The notes under the pieces were generated by a model. The model saw only the letters and a program-made list of their open reading frames with translations, had not been told where the DNA came from and did no database searches. Below are positions 9,269-16,521 of a DNA stretch of 64,000 bases, in pieces (positions within the stretch are counted from its first letter, which is position 1; each line of letters opens with the position of its first letter). Source of the stretch: Xylanimicrobium pachnodae JCM 13526 = NBRC 107786. Lineage in GTDB: Bacteria > Actinomycetota > Actinomycetes > Actinomycetales > Cellulomonadaceae. The position numbers were made by a program, and so were the translations under genes. The stretch spans positions 124,001 through 188,000 of the forward strand of contig BCWJ01000005.1 in NCBI GenBank assembly GCA_001592145.1, written 5' to 3'.

Positions 9269-10236
9269 ACTACGAGATCCCTCGCGAGATGAAGATCGCC
9301 GCCGACGAGCTGGCCGCCCGTGACCACCTCGACGACCCGGCCTGGGACGCTCACGAGATGGTGGCAACCCAGACCTGGCGCACCCTGCAGGCCCTGGGTC
9401 ACCAGGGCGGACGTGCCCTGGCCATCGGCGACAACTGCGCGACCCTGCTCGGACTCCGGCGTGGCTCGGGCCCACGGCACGGCTCCGTCATCGGGAACGT
9501 CGACGGTCAGGGTCGGGCGCACGGGGAACTGTCGGACCTCAACTGCTGGGACCAGCGCGAGGACTTCGACGTCGTCTTCGCCGCCCTGGCCGGCTTCGAC
9601 GTCCGACTCACCTACGCCCCGAACATCGTCAAACGGCGTGCCGACCAGCTCGTGGACGCGACCCTCGCCGTCGCGGTCACACGCCCCGGTTCGATCGCCG
9701 CCGTCCTCGCGACGCACGACCTGATGGACAACCCGATGCCGTTCGGGCGCCGCCAGATCGCCGCCCTGGCAGACCTCGTCGGCGCCGTCCGCTTCCCTGC
9801 GGGCACCTATCGGCGCACGACCGGCACGGACGAGATCGCAGACCTCCTCGTCTTCCGCCGGCGCGAGTCGGACACACCACGGCGCGGCGCCGAGTGGGAG
9901 GAGGCAACCGCCGTCGGGCTCGATGGCGGCATGGTCTTCGTCAACACCTATTTCGACACGAACGTCGATCAGGTGCTCGGCTCCACCCAGTACGACGCCA
10001 CCGGCACAGCGCCGACCAACCTCACGGTCGTCGGTGACCGAACCCAGGTCTCCGGCCTCCTCGCCGAGGCGCTCGACGGCGTCGTCGCGTTCGCGCGGCG
10101 CACCGGGCTGACCATCCGCCCGGCCGAGGGTGAGCATCGTCGTGTCGGGCGCGGGACCGTGGGACGAGCACCGGCTGCGCACACGACGAGGTTGCGTCCG
10201 AATGGCCCTCAGGAGCCCGACCTGGGCCTCTGGTGA
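9265..10236 (+). CDS. DNA-methylase-like protein with degenerate catalytic motif
   Basis: 323 residues resembling the N6-adenine methylase half of the large helicase-methylase proteins of conjugative elements. The segment from PGSIAAVLATHDLMDNPM through LADLVGAVRFPAGTYRRTTG to IADLLVFRRRE and the FVNTYFDTNVDQVLG block follow that family closely. The site where (N/D)PP(Y/F) is expected reads FDVVFAALAGFDVRL, so the catalytic tetrapeptide is absent, and motif I (GGRALAIGDNCATL) is weak. It may be inactive as a methylase and serve as a DNA-binding or protective factor. GTG 9265 overlaps the previous stop and has GGAGG upstream. It converges with the integrase. Confidence 0.6.
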   Translation: MNYEIPREMKIAADELAARDHLDDPAWDAHEMVATQTWRTLQALGHQGGRALAIGDNCATLLGLRRGSGPRHGSVIGNVDGQGRAHGELSDLNCWDQREDFDVVFAALAGFDVRLTYAPNIVKRRADQLVDATLAVAVTRPGSIAAVLATHDLMDNPMPFGRRQIAALADLVGAVRFPAGTYRRTTGTDEIADLLVFRRRESDTPRRGAEWEEATAVGLDGGMVFVNTYFDTNVDQVLGSTQYDATGTAPTNLTVVGDRTQVSGLLAEALDGVVAFARRTGLTIRPAEGEHRRVGRGTVGRAPAAHTTRLRPNGPQEPDLGLW

Positions 10237-10259
10237 CGGCGCACGCGATTCCCCACGTC

Positions 10260-11567
10260 TCAGCCGGCCACCGCGATCGTCGGGCGGGCCGACTGTTGCG
10301 TTTCTCGGGCAGCTCGTTCCGCCGCCTCTTCCTCGCCGATGTCGACCATGGTCTGCAGGATGGACGACACGTCGGGCGCAACCAGGAGCCGCTCGACATA
10401 GTGCCGCTGCGTGACTCCACCCTGGATCTTGTGGCCCAGGAGCACCGCGGCGTCGGCGGTGCCCCGTTCTCGGGCGACGAAGGTCGCCACCGTCGAACGC
10501 AGCAGGTGCGGATGGACCTCCCCGCGCATCCCGGCGAGATCGAGCGCCGCCCGAAGGGTTCGCCGGACGTTGTGAGGCGTCTGCGGACGTGGCACGGACC
10601 TGCCGGCCTGACGCCGCGACGGGAACACCGGATCGGTGGGGGACACCGCCTCAGGCCGGATTGCCCTCAGGGCCTCCGCAGTGAACGGCGGGATGGTGAT
10701 CGTTCGTTTCCCGGCGTCCGTCTTGGGCATGGCTTGCCGCACGGTTCCCCGACCCTTGATGTCCACCATCGTCGCGTCGACGCGCACCGTCGGAAGACCA
10801 TCGGTCGTCAAGTTCACCTCGCCCCAGTTGAGAGCGAGCACCTCGCCGATCCTCAGGCCGGTCCCGAGCATGACGTCGACCGCGGCGGGCAGGTGCCCGT
10901 TGGGTGGGGGACCTGGCCGGCCGACCCGGTCGGACTCCCAAGCTCGAACTGCTGCCCGGAGGCGGTAGACGTTGGTGACCGTCAGCGCGGTGGGGTTCGG
11001 CTGCTTGCGGGGCGGCGTCGTCGTCTTGTCCATCGGGTTGGACCGCAGGGCGTCGTGCACGATCGCCCGGTCGAGCACCGCCTTGAACACCATCCGCACC
11101 TGCGCCGCCGTGACGACCATGTCGTTCGAGCGGCCCCGGCCGGCATCGATGATCCCGTCGATCCAGGCCTGACACCGTGCAGTCGTCAACTCGTTGAGGC
11201 GCAGGTTCCCCATCTTGGGGATCAGCAGCGTCCCGAGCAGGCGTTCGTACTCGTCGATCGTCTGCGGCCGTCTCCGCGGCCGGGGCCAGGTCGCCTGCAC
11301 CCGCAGCTCGTCGATCCACTGGCGCGCGGCGAGGCCGACCTTGCTGTCCGGCTTCAGATCGACCGACCCTCGGGGGCGCTTGAGGCGTTCGTCGATCTCG
11401 GCCTGGACGGCGAGCCGTGCCGCAGCCTTCGTCTTCCGACTCCGCGAGATCTGCGTCTCCGAACCGTCGAGCAGGCGGACTCGGACCCGAGCCTGGAACG
11501 AACCACTCGCCGTCTTCTTTATGAAGATCTCGCCGTGCTCACCGGGGTTGAGGCGGTCGTGGGCCAT
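10260..11567 (-). CDS. int: Tyrosine recombinase, integrase of the element
   Basis: Integrates and excises the element at the tRNA-Ala gene. The 435-residue protein has an N-terminal arm-binding/AP2-like part (GEIFIKKTASGSFQARVRVR), a SAM-like core-binding domain around 90-190 and a catalytic domain. The latter has Arg in GTGLRIGEVLALNW, His/Arg in HPHLLRSTVATF, a GH box (LLGHKIQGG) and the nucleophile Tyr in TQRHYVERL. All key residues are present. ATG 11567 is preferred because GGTGAG lies five bases upstream; GTG 11576 overlaps the excisionase stop. Longer upstream readings run into the excisionase frame and are shadows. Confidence 0.93.
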   Translation of the reverse strand: MAHDRLNPGEHGEIFIKKTASGSFQARVRVRLLDGSETQISRSRKTKAAARLAVQAEIDERLKRPRGSVDLKPDSKVGLAARQWIDELRVQATWPRPRRRPQTIDEYERLLGTLLIPKMGNLRLNELTTARCQAWIDGIIDAGRGRSNDMVVTAAQVRMVFKAVLDRAIVHDALRSNPMDKTTTPPRKQPNPTALTVTNVYRLRAAVRAWESDRVGRPGPPPNGHLPAAVDVMLGTGLRIGEVLALNWGEVNLTTDGLPTVRVDATMVDIKGRGTVRQAMPKTDAGKRTITIPPFTAEALRAIRPEAVSPTDPVFPSRRQAGRSVPRPQTPHNVRRTLRAALDLAGMRGEVHPHLLRSTVATFVARERGTADAAVLLGHKIQGGVTQRHYVERLLVAPDVSSILQTMVDIGEEEAAERAARETQQSARPTIAVAG

Positions 11568-11572
11568 CCTGC

Positions 11573-11815
11573 TCACCAACCCGATCCGGTGCCCGGACGG
11601 CGCTCTTCCTCGGAAGCAGTCGTTCGCGCGTCGAGCCATGTCCGGACGTCCGACTCTTCGAACATGAGGTGCCGACCGATCACGTACGCCTTGGGCGCCG
11701 TCCCACGCTTGCGCCAGGTGTGCACCGTCTCGTGGCTCACGTGGAACTTCTCGCACAGCTCGTCCAGCGTCCACATCGGAGTGTGCGTGAGCGGGGGTTC
11801 ATTTCTCGCGGCCAT
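11573..11815 (-). CDS. xis: Excisionase (MerR-like helix-turn-helix)
   Basis: An 80-residue DNA-binding protein that biases the integrase toward excision. A winged helix-turn-helix is clear: WTLDELCEKFHVSHETVHTW, followed by RKRGTAPKAYVIGRHLMF and EESDVRTWLDART, typical of the helix_turn_helix_17/excisionase family. Its stop overlaps the GTG preceding the integrase, so the two are coupled. The start is uncertain: ATG 11815 is the first reasonable one after the tRNA, without a strong ribosome site; ATG 11770 would also keep the domain. The frame continues upstream through the tRNA, which is an artefact. Confidence 0.82.
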   Translation of the reverse strand: MAARNEPPLTHTPMWTLDELCEKFHVSHETVHTWRKRGTAPKAYVIGRHLMFEESDVRTWLDARTTASEEERRPGTGSGW

Positions 11816-11954
11816 GACGACCAGGTGCGCCGGCACCACCGGCGTCCTGGGGCGCTCGGCGTCGTCGGCGGCCACGTGCGGTGGGCGCTCGCGTGGAATC
11901 TCGCGTGGAGTCACGGTGATCCGGGTCCTCTCGTTCGGGGACTCCGGGGAACGC

Positions 11955-11998
11955 CGAAGGCCGCTGACCAGGGCGTGAACCCTGACCAACGGCCTTCG
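11955..11998 (-). terminator. Hairpin directly downstream of tRNA-Ala
   Basis: Nine-base arms CGAAGGCCG (11955-11963) and CGGCCTTCG (11990-11998) enclose a second stem CAGGG/CCCTG (11969-11973, 11980-11984). It starts six bases after the tRNA 3' end in the direction of tRNA transcription and has no T-run. It probably terminates tRNA transcription before xis; being just inside the element, it may also be part of the attachment region. Confidence 0.6.
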
Positions 11999-12003
11999 AG
12001 ATG

Positions 12004-12076
12004 TGGAGCTAGGGGGATTCGAACCCCCGACCTTCTCATTGCGAACGAGACGCGCTACCAACTGCGCCATAGCCCC
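12004..12076 (-). tRNA. tRNA-Ala (anticodon CGC)
   Basis: 73 nt from GGGGCTA to discriminator A. The acceptor stem pairs GGGGCTA with TAGCTCC and includes the G3-U70 wobble that identifies alanine tRNAs. The anticodon stem-loop is TCTCG-TTCGCAA-TGAGA with anticodon CGC, decoding GCG. The T arm has GGTTCGAATCC. CCA is not encoded. Its 3' half is the likely attachment site of the element on its left. Confidence 0.95.
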
Positions 12077-12764
12077 TAGGACGGCCCCTAGGTTAGCACC
12101 ACCCCTGCGCCGTCCTCCAAATCGCCGGGTGCGCTGCCGCGGACGGGTGGGCCGGCTGTGGTGCACGGGCTCCTGCAGGTCACGCGCACGAGGTGGCGGG
12201 GCGCGGTGTGCGGCACGGGGTCGCGGTGGCAGGCGTCGCGGGCGCGGTCGGCGGTGGTTGGCGCGCCGTGCCGCGTCGCGTGGCCGCTGGACGGTCACCC
12301 GGCCGTCGGAGGCGTTGTCTTGCGCCAGAGTGCCGCTCGTTCGCCGCCATTGCGGGGGGCTGTTTCACGGCTCTGACCACGGCAGATGCGCTCGGCGACG
12401 GCTGCGGCGGCGTGGCCCGCGCGCGTTCTGGTTCGCGACAGCGGTGCAGGGCGCATTCCCCGCTCATCTCAAGATCAATTACCGCTCGCGGAGCGGAGGG
12501 TCATCCGCTTTTGAGCGAGCGTCGGGGTGAAGGGATTGTTTCGTGAGTACACGTCACGCGGGGGTCGGCGAGCGGGCTGGCGCTATGGGCTGGCGAGCGT
12601 ACAGCTCAGTGCCTGGTGGCGGCGTGCGTGCGGGCGCGTCGGGTGTCTCCTGCGACGGAGTGCGCGGCCATTTCTTCGCCATTTCACTCTGTGGGGTCGA
12701 GGGCGTGAACCTTCGTCACTCGAAGGGGATTCCCTGCGACATTCTGGACTGGGAGTGAGGGGCT
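12077..12764. other. Chromosomal intergenic region
   Basis: About 690 bp without a convincing gene on either strand. The right part presumably holds the promoter of the surface operon. A small perfect hairpin CCGCTC-GCG-GAGCGG lies at 12482-12496. I see no clear -35/-10 pair. Confidence 0.5.
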
Positions 12765-13457
12765 GTGGGAACGATGACCGGCCCCGCCCGGCACGTGGCG
12801 TACCGCAGGCGCGTGGGTGCCGTCGCGGCGTGGGTGCCCGCCGGGATCGGTCTTGCAGCGCTACTCCTGATCGGTGGCGGTTCGTACGCCCTGTGGTCGG
12901 CGACGTCCACCTGGTCTGGCGGCACTGTGACCGCCGGTGACCTGCGCGTGACCATGGGCACGGTGTCCTGGGAGCAGGTGACTGCGGGCATCGAGTCGGG
13001 CGCTTCGGGGACGTTGCCGGTGACCGACGCCGGGTCCCCGTCCCAGTTCTTGTCGATGCCGGGTGACGTGGTCGAGTTCCGGGTTCCGGTGCGGACGATG
13101 CTGCAGGGGGACAACCTTGCCGGTGGCATGTTCGTGGACTTCGAGAACGCCCACGACGTCGCCCGGGATGTCGCGGCGGGGCTCGTCGCGGTCAGCTTTC
13201 ACGTGGAGGACGCCGCGGGCGTGCCGGTCACGGGGGAGCTGACGCCGGGTGTGGCGGTGGTGGTTCCCGGCCTGGTGGGTAGCGACGCCGGGGTGACGGC
13301 GGACTGGACCGTGGTGGTCACCGTCGAGGTGCTGGACGACTACCGCTGGGTGGCCTCGCCCGACGACGGAGCGCTCTCCTGGACGGCCGGCAACCTGGTG
13401 GTGCGCGTCGATCAGGTGCGCTCGGGTGCCGGGTTCGTGGCCGGGGGCGCACCGTGA
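12765..13457 (+). CDS. Exported protein with SipW-class alternate signal peptide (1)
   Basis: A short secreted protein (230 residues), probably a subunit or accessory of a TasA/CalY-like surface fibre. The N-terminus has basic residues, a hydrophobic helix (about 20-40) and then the diagnostic GGGSYALWSATSTWSGGTVT followed by AGDL, the signature of proteins matured by SipW-type peptidases. The rest is beta-rich, with no Cys and no anchor motif. The start is GTG 12765, three bases after an AGGGG box, or ATG 12774. Its stop overlaps the next start (GTGA). First gene of the five-gene surface operon. Confidence 0.85.
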   Translation: MGTMTGPARHVAYRRRVGAVAAWVPAGIGLAALLLIGGGSYALWSATSTWSGGTVTAGDLRVTMGTVSWEQVTAGIESGASGTLPVTDAGSPSQFLSMPGDVVEFRVPVRTMLQGDNLAGGMFVDFENAHDVARDVAAGLVAVSFHVEDAAGVPVTGELTPGVAVVVPGLVGSDAGVTADWTVVVTVEVLDDYRWVASPDDGALSWTAGNLVVRVDQVRSGAGFVAGGAP

Positions 13458-14431
13458 GAGCGCACGGGTTCCGGTGGCCGCGGTCGTGGGCCGGCCGGGC
13501 CGCCTTGGTGACGGCGTGCGCCTGCTCGCTGGCGCTGGGGTTGGCGACGGGCGCGAAGGCCCTGTGGTTCGACAGCGGGTCGGCGGTGGGCCCGGCGGTC
13601 CGCACGGGGACCGTGGCGTTCGCGGCGAGCACCCGGGAGGCTCCCGGGCTGGTGTACTCACCGGACGGCAGCCCGGTGCGGGTGACGTTGCCGGGCTCGG
13701 TGATCGGCCGCGTGCTCGAGCAGACGGGTGTCGACCCGGACCCGATCGTGTGGACGTTCGAGGCGTCGGGGTGGGCGGACGGGATCGCCGGCATGGCGTA
13801 CGACGTCGTGGTGTCCGCGCAGGTGACCGCGGACGGCGGCACCGTGGACCTCACCTCGGGCGTGGCCGCCGCGGGCACGCTGCTGCACTACACGACCACC
13901 ACGGTGTACCCGGCTGCCGTCAACGGCGACTGTTCGGCGGTCCCGGCGACCCCGGAGGGTGTCGCACCGCGCGACGTGTACGTGTTCGGCCGCGACGACG
14001 TCGGCGACTACCACCTGGGGGCGACCGCGCAGGTGCTCCAGGCTCCGGGCGGCCGCACCACGGGCAGCACGTCCCAGCTGTGGTGCGTGGCGATGTCGTT
14101 CGACGTCGCGCCCGACGGCGACTACGTCAACGACGTGCAGGCTCTGGGCCGGGGGCTGAACGGGAAGCAGGTGGGGGCCACGGACACGTGGGATGCCACC
14201 GTCGCCTTCCCGCCGTCGCTGCCCGCCCTGGGGGAGTACTACAACCTGGCGCAGGTCTGGGGCACGGCCGACGACCTGACGATCTCGCGGGACCAGGACG
14301 ACTGGGACGCCGTGCTGTTCCCCGACCCGAGCGGCGAGCCGAGCGTGACGATCACGCTCGACCCGGCCGTCATCAACGCGAACCCGGACGTCGCCCAACC
14401 GAGCGATCACTTCGCGCGCACCGGCAGCTGA
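13454..14431 (+). CDS. Exported protein with variant alternate signal (2)
   Basis: A 325-residue secreted protein in the same operon. Hydrophobic helix at about 15-35, then TGAKALWFDSGSAVGPAVRT, a looser version of the ALWxDS...G...tG pattern of SipW-class signals. The mature part is rich in beta strands and Asp/Thr, with two Cys residues (after NGDC and SQLWC) that could form a disulfide. It ends near DHFARTGS, which is not a sortase signal because no membrane helix follows. It is about 30 percent longer than its neighbours; possibly a tip, anchor or minor subunit. GTG 13454 overlaps the upstream stop, indicating coupling. Confidence 0.8.
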   Translation: MRAHGFRWPRSWAGRAALVTACACSLALGLATGAKALWFDSGSAVGPAVRTGTVAFAASTREAPGLVYSPDGSPVRVTLPGSVIGRVLEQTGVDPDPIVWTFEASGWADGIAGMAYDVVVSAQVTADGGTVDLTSGVAAAGTLLHYTTTTVYPAAVNGDCSAVPATPEGVAPRDVYVFGRDDVGDYHLGATAQVLQAPGGRTTGSTSQLWCVAMSFDVAPDGDYVNDVQALGRGLNGKQVGATDTWDATVAFPPSLPALGEYYNLAQVWGTADDLTISRDQDDWDAVLFPDPSGEPSVTITLDPAVINANPDVAQPSDHFARTGS

Positions 14432-14452
14432 ACCCCATCCACGGATCAACCT

Positions 14453-14469
14453 CGCACCCGCCGGGTGCG
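14453..14469 (+). other. Intercistronic hairpin
   Basis: Perfect seven-base arms CGCACCC and GGGTGCG with a three-base loop, 21 bases after the stop of the second surface gene and about 75 bases before the third. No T-run, so more likely an attenuator or RNA-stability element than a full terminator. Confidence 0.55.
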
Positions 14470-14542
14470 CGGGCGATCCACCGACGCCTCACACACCGAT
14501 CGGGGTGTGAGCAACCCACCCATCCCGAAGGGAAACCGGAAG

Positions 14543-15424
14543 ATGAGCAACCTCAACACCACCCCGGTCATCGTTGTGACCGAGGAGAAGAAGCGCCGCC
14601 GCGGCCTGATCTGGGTCGCCGCGGGGGCCGCTGCCGCGGTGGTCGCGGCCGGCGGCGGAACGTTCGCCCTGTGGAGCGACTCGGCATCGTTCAGCGGCGG
14701 CACGATCACCGCGGGCGACCTGGACCTGACCCTGGTCAAGGACACGGCGTTCTACGACATCTCGCCGGACCGCCAGGACATCGCCCCGATCGAGGCCAGC
14801 GGTGTGGTGCTGCTCGACACGAGCAAGCACGACGAGAACATCCCCGACGGTGTCGACTGGATGCAGAACGAGGAGCTCATGGGTCACGCGATCACGAAGA
14901 TCGCCGACTGGCGCATGGTCCCGGGGGACACGGTGGCTGCTGTGGCCGAGACCGAGGTGACCTTGGTCGGTGACAACCTGGTGGCCGAGCTGTCGGTCGA
15001 CCCGGGCAGTTTCACGCGGTCGGCTGTCACCGATAGCCCCGCCTTCGCCGACGACTCGCTGACCTACACCTACACGCTGTTCGACAGCGCCGGAAAGATC
15101 ATCGAGGGCTACGACCACCAGCCCATGCCCAGCACCGACTTCGCCGGTCACCTCGCGTACTTCTCCGCCCCGCAGGACGGCCAGGCCGCCGGCGAGACGG
15201 ATGCGGAGGACACGCCCCCGGTCATCGACATCAACACCGTCGGTGCGAACGGCGTCGCCCGCATCACCGTGGTGATCGAGGCGGCGTTCGACGACGTCGA
15301 CGGCCGCACCGATGTGAAGGCGGCCGAGGCGCTCGGCTCGATCAAGCTGTCGCTCGACCAGCTGCGTGCCGGCACCGAGGCCACGAACGGGGACTCGGGA
15401 GTGGGGAAGCAGAACCACTCCTGA
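14543..15424 (+). CDS. Major alternate-signal exported protein, candidate fibre subunit (3)
   Basis: A 293-residue secreted protein and the best candidate for the main TasA-like fibre subunit. A basic start (EEKKRRRG), a helix (about 23-42), then the textbook signal GGGTFALWSDSASFSGGTIT and AGDLDLTL. The mature part is acidic and beta-rich, with TYTYTLFDSAG and a C-terminal VARITVVIEAAFDDVDG strand pair, without Cys or anchor. ATG 14543 has AAGGGA upstream and is set off by hairpins on both sides (14453 and 15472), which could allow its own expression level. Processing by the peptidase encoded next is inferred from family knowledge. Confidence 0.88.
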   Translation: MSNLNTTPVIVVTEEKKRRRGLIWVAAGAAAAVVAAGGGTFALWSDSASFSGGTITAGDLDLTLVKDTAFYDISPDRQDIAPIEASGVVLLDTSKHDENIPDGVDWMQNEELMGHAITKIADWRMVPGDTVAAVAETEVTLVGDNLVAELSVDPGSFTRSAVTDSPAFADDSLTYTYTLFDSAGKIIEGYDHQPMPSTDFAGHLAYFSAPQDGQAAGETDAEDTPPVIDINTVGANGVARITVVIEAAFDDVDGRTDVKAAEALGSIKLSLDQLRAGTEATNGDSGVGKQNHS

Positions 15425-15471
15425 TCCGGCAGCACTGATCCGGTCGGGCCGCACGCGGCGCTGACCGACCG

Positions 15472-15509
15472 CCGGGGCGGCGGGGAGGACGCCACCTCCG
15501 CCGCCCCGG
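15472..15509 (+). terminator. Large hairpin between fibre-subunit and peptidase genes
   Basis: The left arm CCGGGGCGGCGG(GG)AGG pairs with the right arm CCTCCGCCGCCCCGG: 15 pairs with a two-base bulge and a six-base loop. It starts 48 bases after the subunit stop. Without a T-run it probably acts as a partial terminator or 3' stabiliser that keeps subunit mRNA above peptidase mRNA. Confidence 0.65.
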
Positions 15510-15546
15510 CACCCACCCATCCCGATACCGCCCAGGGGAGGACGCC

Positions 15547-16521
15547 ATGGATCGCCGCACGGCGCGGAAGGTGGCGCGGACGATGGTGCGCGGTGCGCGG
15601 TCGGCCGCCTGGTACGACTCTCCGTGGCGGATCGTGGGCGCGGCCCTGTCGATCGCGGCGACCGTCCTGGCGCTCGCCGTGGTGGCCGCCCTGTTCGTCG
15701 TGCCGAAGGCGTTGGGCGGGGCCAGCCTGACCGTCCTGACCGGTTCGATGGAGCCGGTGTTCATGCCGGGCGACGTCGTCGTCGTCAAGGGTGTGGACGA
15801 ACGTGACGTGTGCGGTGCCGCGGGCATCGGCGACGTCGTCACCTACTTCCCCGACCCGGGGAGCCCTGATCTCATCACGCACCGCGTGGTGGCCAAGACC
15901 ATCGGCACGTTCGACGACGGTACGAGCTGCCGCCTGGTGACCCAGGGGGACAACAACTCGTCGGCGGACGCACCCGTATCGCCCGCGCAGGTGCGCGGGT
16001 TGTTCCTGTACGGCATCCCGAAGCTGGGCTGGGCCCGGCAGTGGGTCCAGCAGAACCCGCACGCCGTGCTGATGGCGATCGCCGCCGCGGTGGTCGTGTA
16101 CCTGCTGTGGACGGCGGTGCGCCCGGCGCGCACGCGGATCACCGCGTTCGACGGCGGTGCGCCCGGGCCGTACCCCGCCGGCCCGAGCGGGGCGGCTGCG
16201 CCGGGCGGGCCTGGATGGCCAGTCCCGGATCCGCGTGCCTCAGAATCGTGCGCCTCAGAACCGCGCACCTCAGAACCGCGCCTCCCGGAACCGCGCCTCC
16301 CGGAACCGCGCCTCCCCGAACCGCTGAGCGCGGTGGAGCTGCAGCTCCGGCTGCGGGAGCTCGCCGTGCGGGAGCGCGAGGTTGCCGTGCGCGAGAGCGA
16401 GCTCGGACTGACGCCGCCGGCACCCGAGCCGGCACCCGACCCGATCGTCTCCCTCGTGAACCCTGCCGGCGATGTGCCGGCCCCGACCCCGGAGCACCTC
16501 TCATGGCCTATCCGACTGTGA
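15547..16521 (+). CDS. sipW: SipW-type signal peptidase I
   Basis: Removes the alternate signal peptides of the three proteins upstream. After a basic N-terminus and a membrane helix (about 30-53) comes TGSMEP with the nucleophile Ser67. The general base is His112 in LITHRVV rather than Lys, the mark of ER/SipW-type peptidases. GDVVVVKGV and GDNN boxes are in place, and a second helix lies at about 175-195. The last ~125 residues are an unusual cytoplasmic tail: six pentapeptide repeats (PRLPE type) and a charged coiled-coil-like stretch (LQLRLRELAVREREVAVRE). GGGGAGG precedes ATG. The end overlaps the next gene by 19 bp. Confidence 0.92.
   Translation: MDRRTARKVARTMVRGARSAAWYDSPWRIVGAALSIAATVLALAVVAALFVVPKALGGASLTVLTGSMEPVFMPGDVVVVKGVDERDVCGAAGIGDVVTYFPDPGSPDLITHRVVAKTIGTFDDGTSCRLVTQGDNNSSADAPVSPAQVRGLFLYGIPKLGWARQWVQQNPHAVLMAIAAAVVVYLLWTAVRPARTRITAFDGGAPGPYPAGPSGAAAPGGPGWPVPDPRASESCASEPRTSEPRLPEPRLPEPRLPEPLSAVELQLRLRELAVREREVAVRESELGLTPPAPEPAPDPIVSLVNPAGDVPAPTPEHLSWPIRL
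16231..16320 (+). repeat. Six 15-bp tandem repeats in the peptidase tail
   Basis: Units of the form ccgcgcctcccggaa, three nearly identical and three diverged, encode PR(L/T/A)(P/S)E. They are in frame, so changes in copy number alter only tail length. Confidence 0.9.

Larger units (their letters stand above)
1..12040. mobile_element. Right-hand part of an integrative element inserted at tRNA-Ala
   Basis: A tyrosine integrase and a MerR-like excisionase lie directly against the 3' end of the tRNA-Ala(CGC) gene at 12004-12076, the usual arrangement for actinobacterial integrative elements. Upstream are ssb and a degenerate DNA-methylase-like gene of the kind carried by conjugative elements, then restriction-like cargo, an IS and broken genes. 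Parts (for example 6900-7770) look visibly lower in GC than the chromosomal genes to the right. The right end should fall within the 3' half of the tRNA (about 12004-12040). I found no second copy of that sequence in the window, so the left end is probably outside it. No relaxase or conjugation gene is visible, so mobility of the whole is inferred. Confidence 0.65.

Noticed and set aside
11573-12298. A 241-codon excisionase starting upstream of the tRNA
   Set aside because: The frame passes through the tRNA-Ala gene; only the last ~80 codons encode the helix-turn-helix protein.
14405-14431. Sortase motif at the end of the second alternate-signal protein (ARTGS)
   Set aside because: No LPxTG spacing and no following membrane helix; the protein simply ends there.
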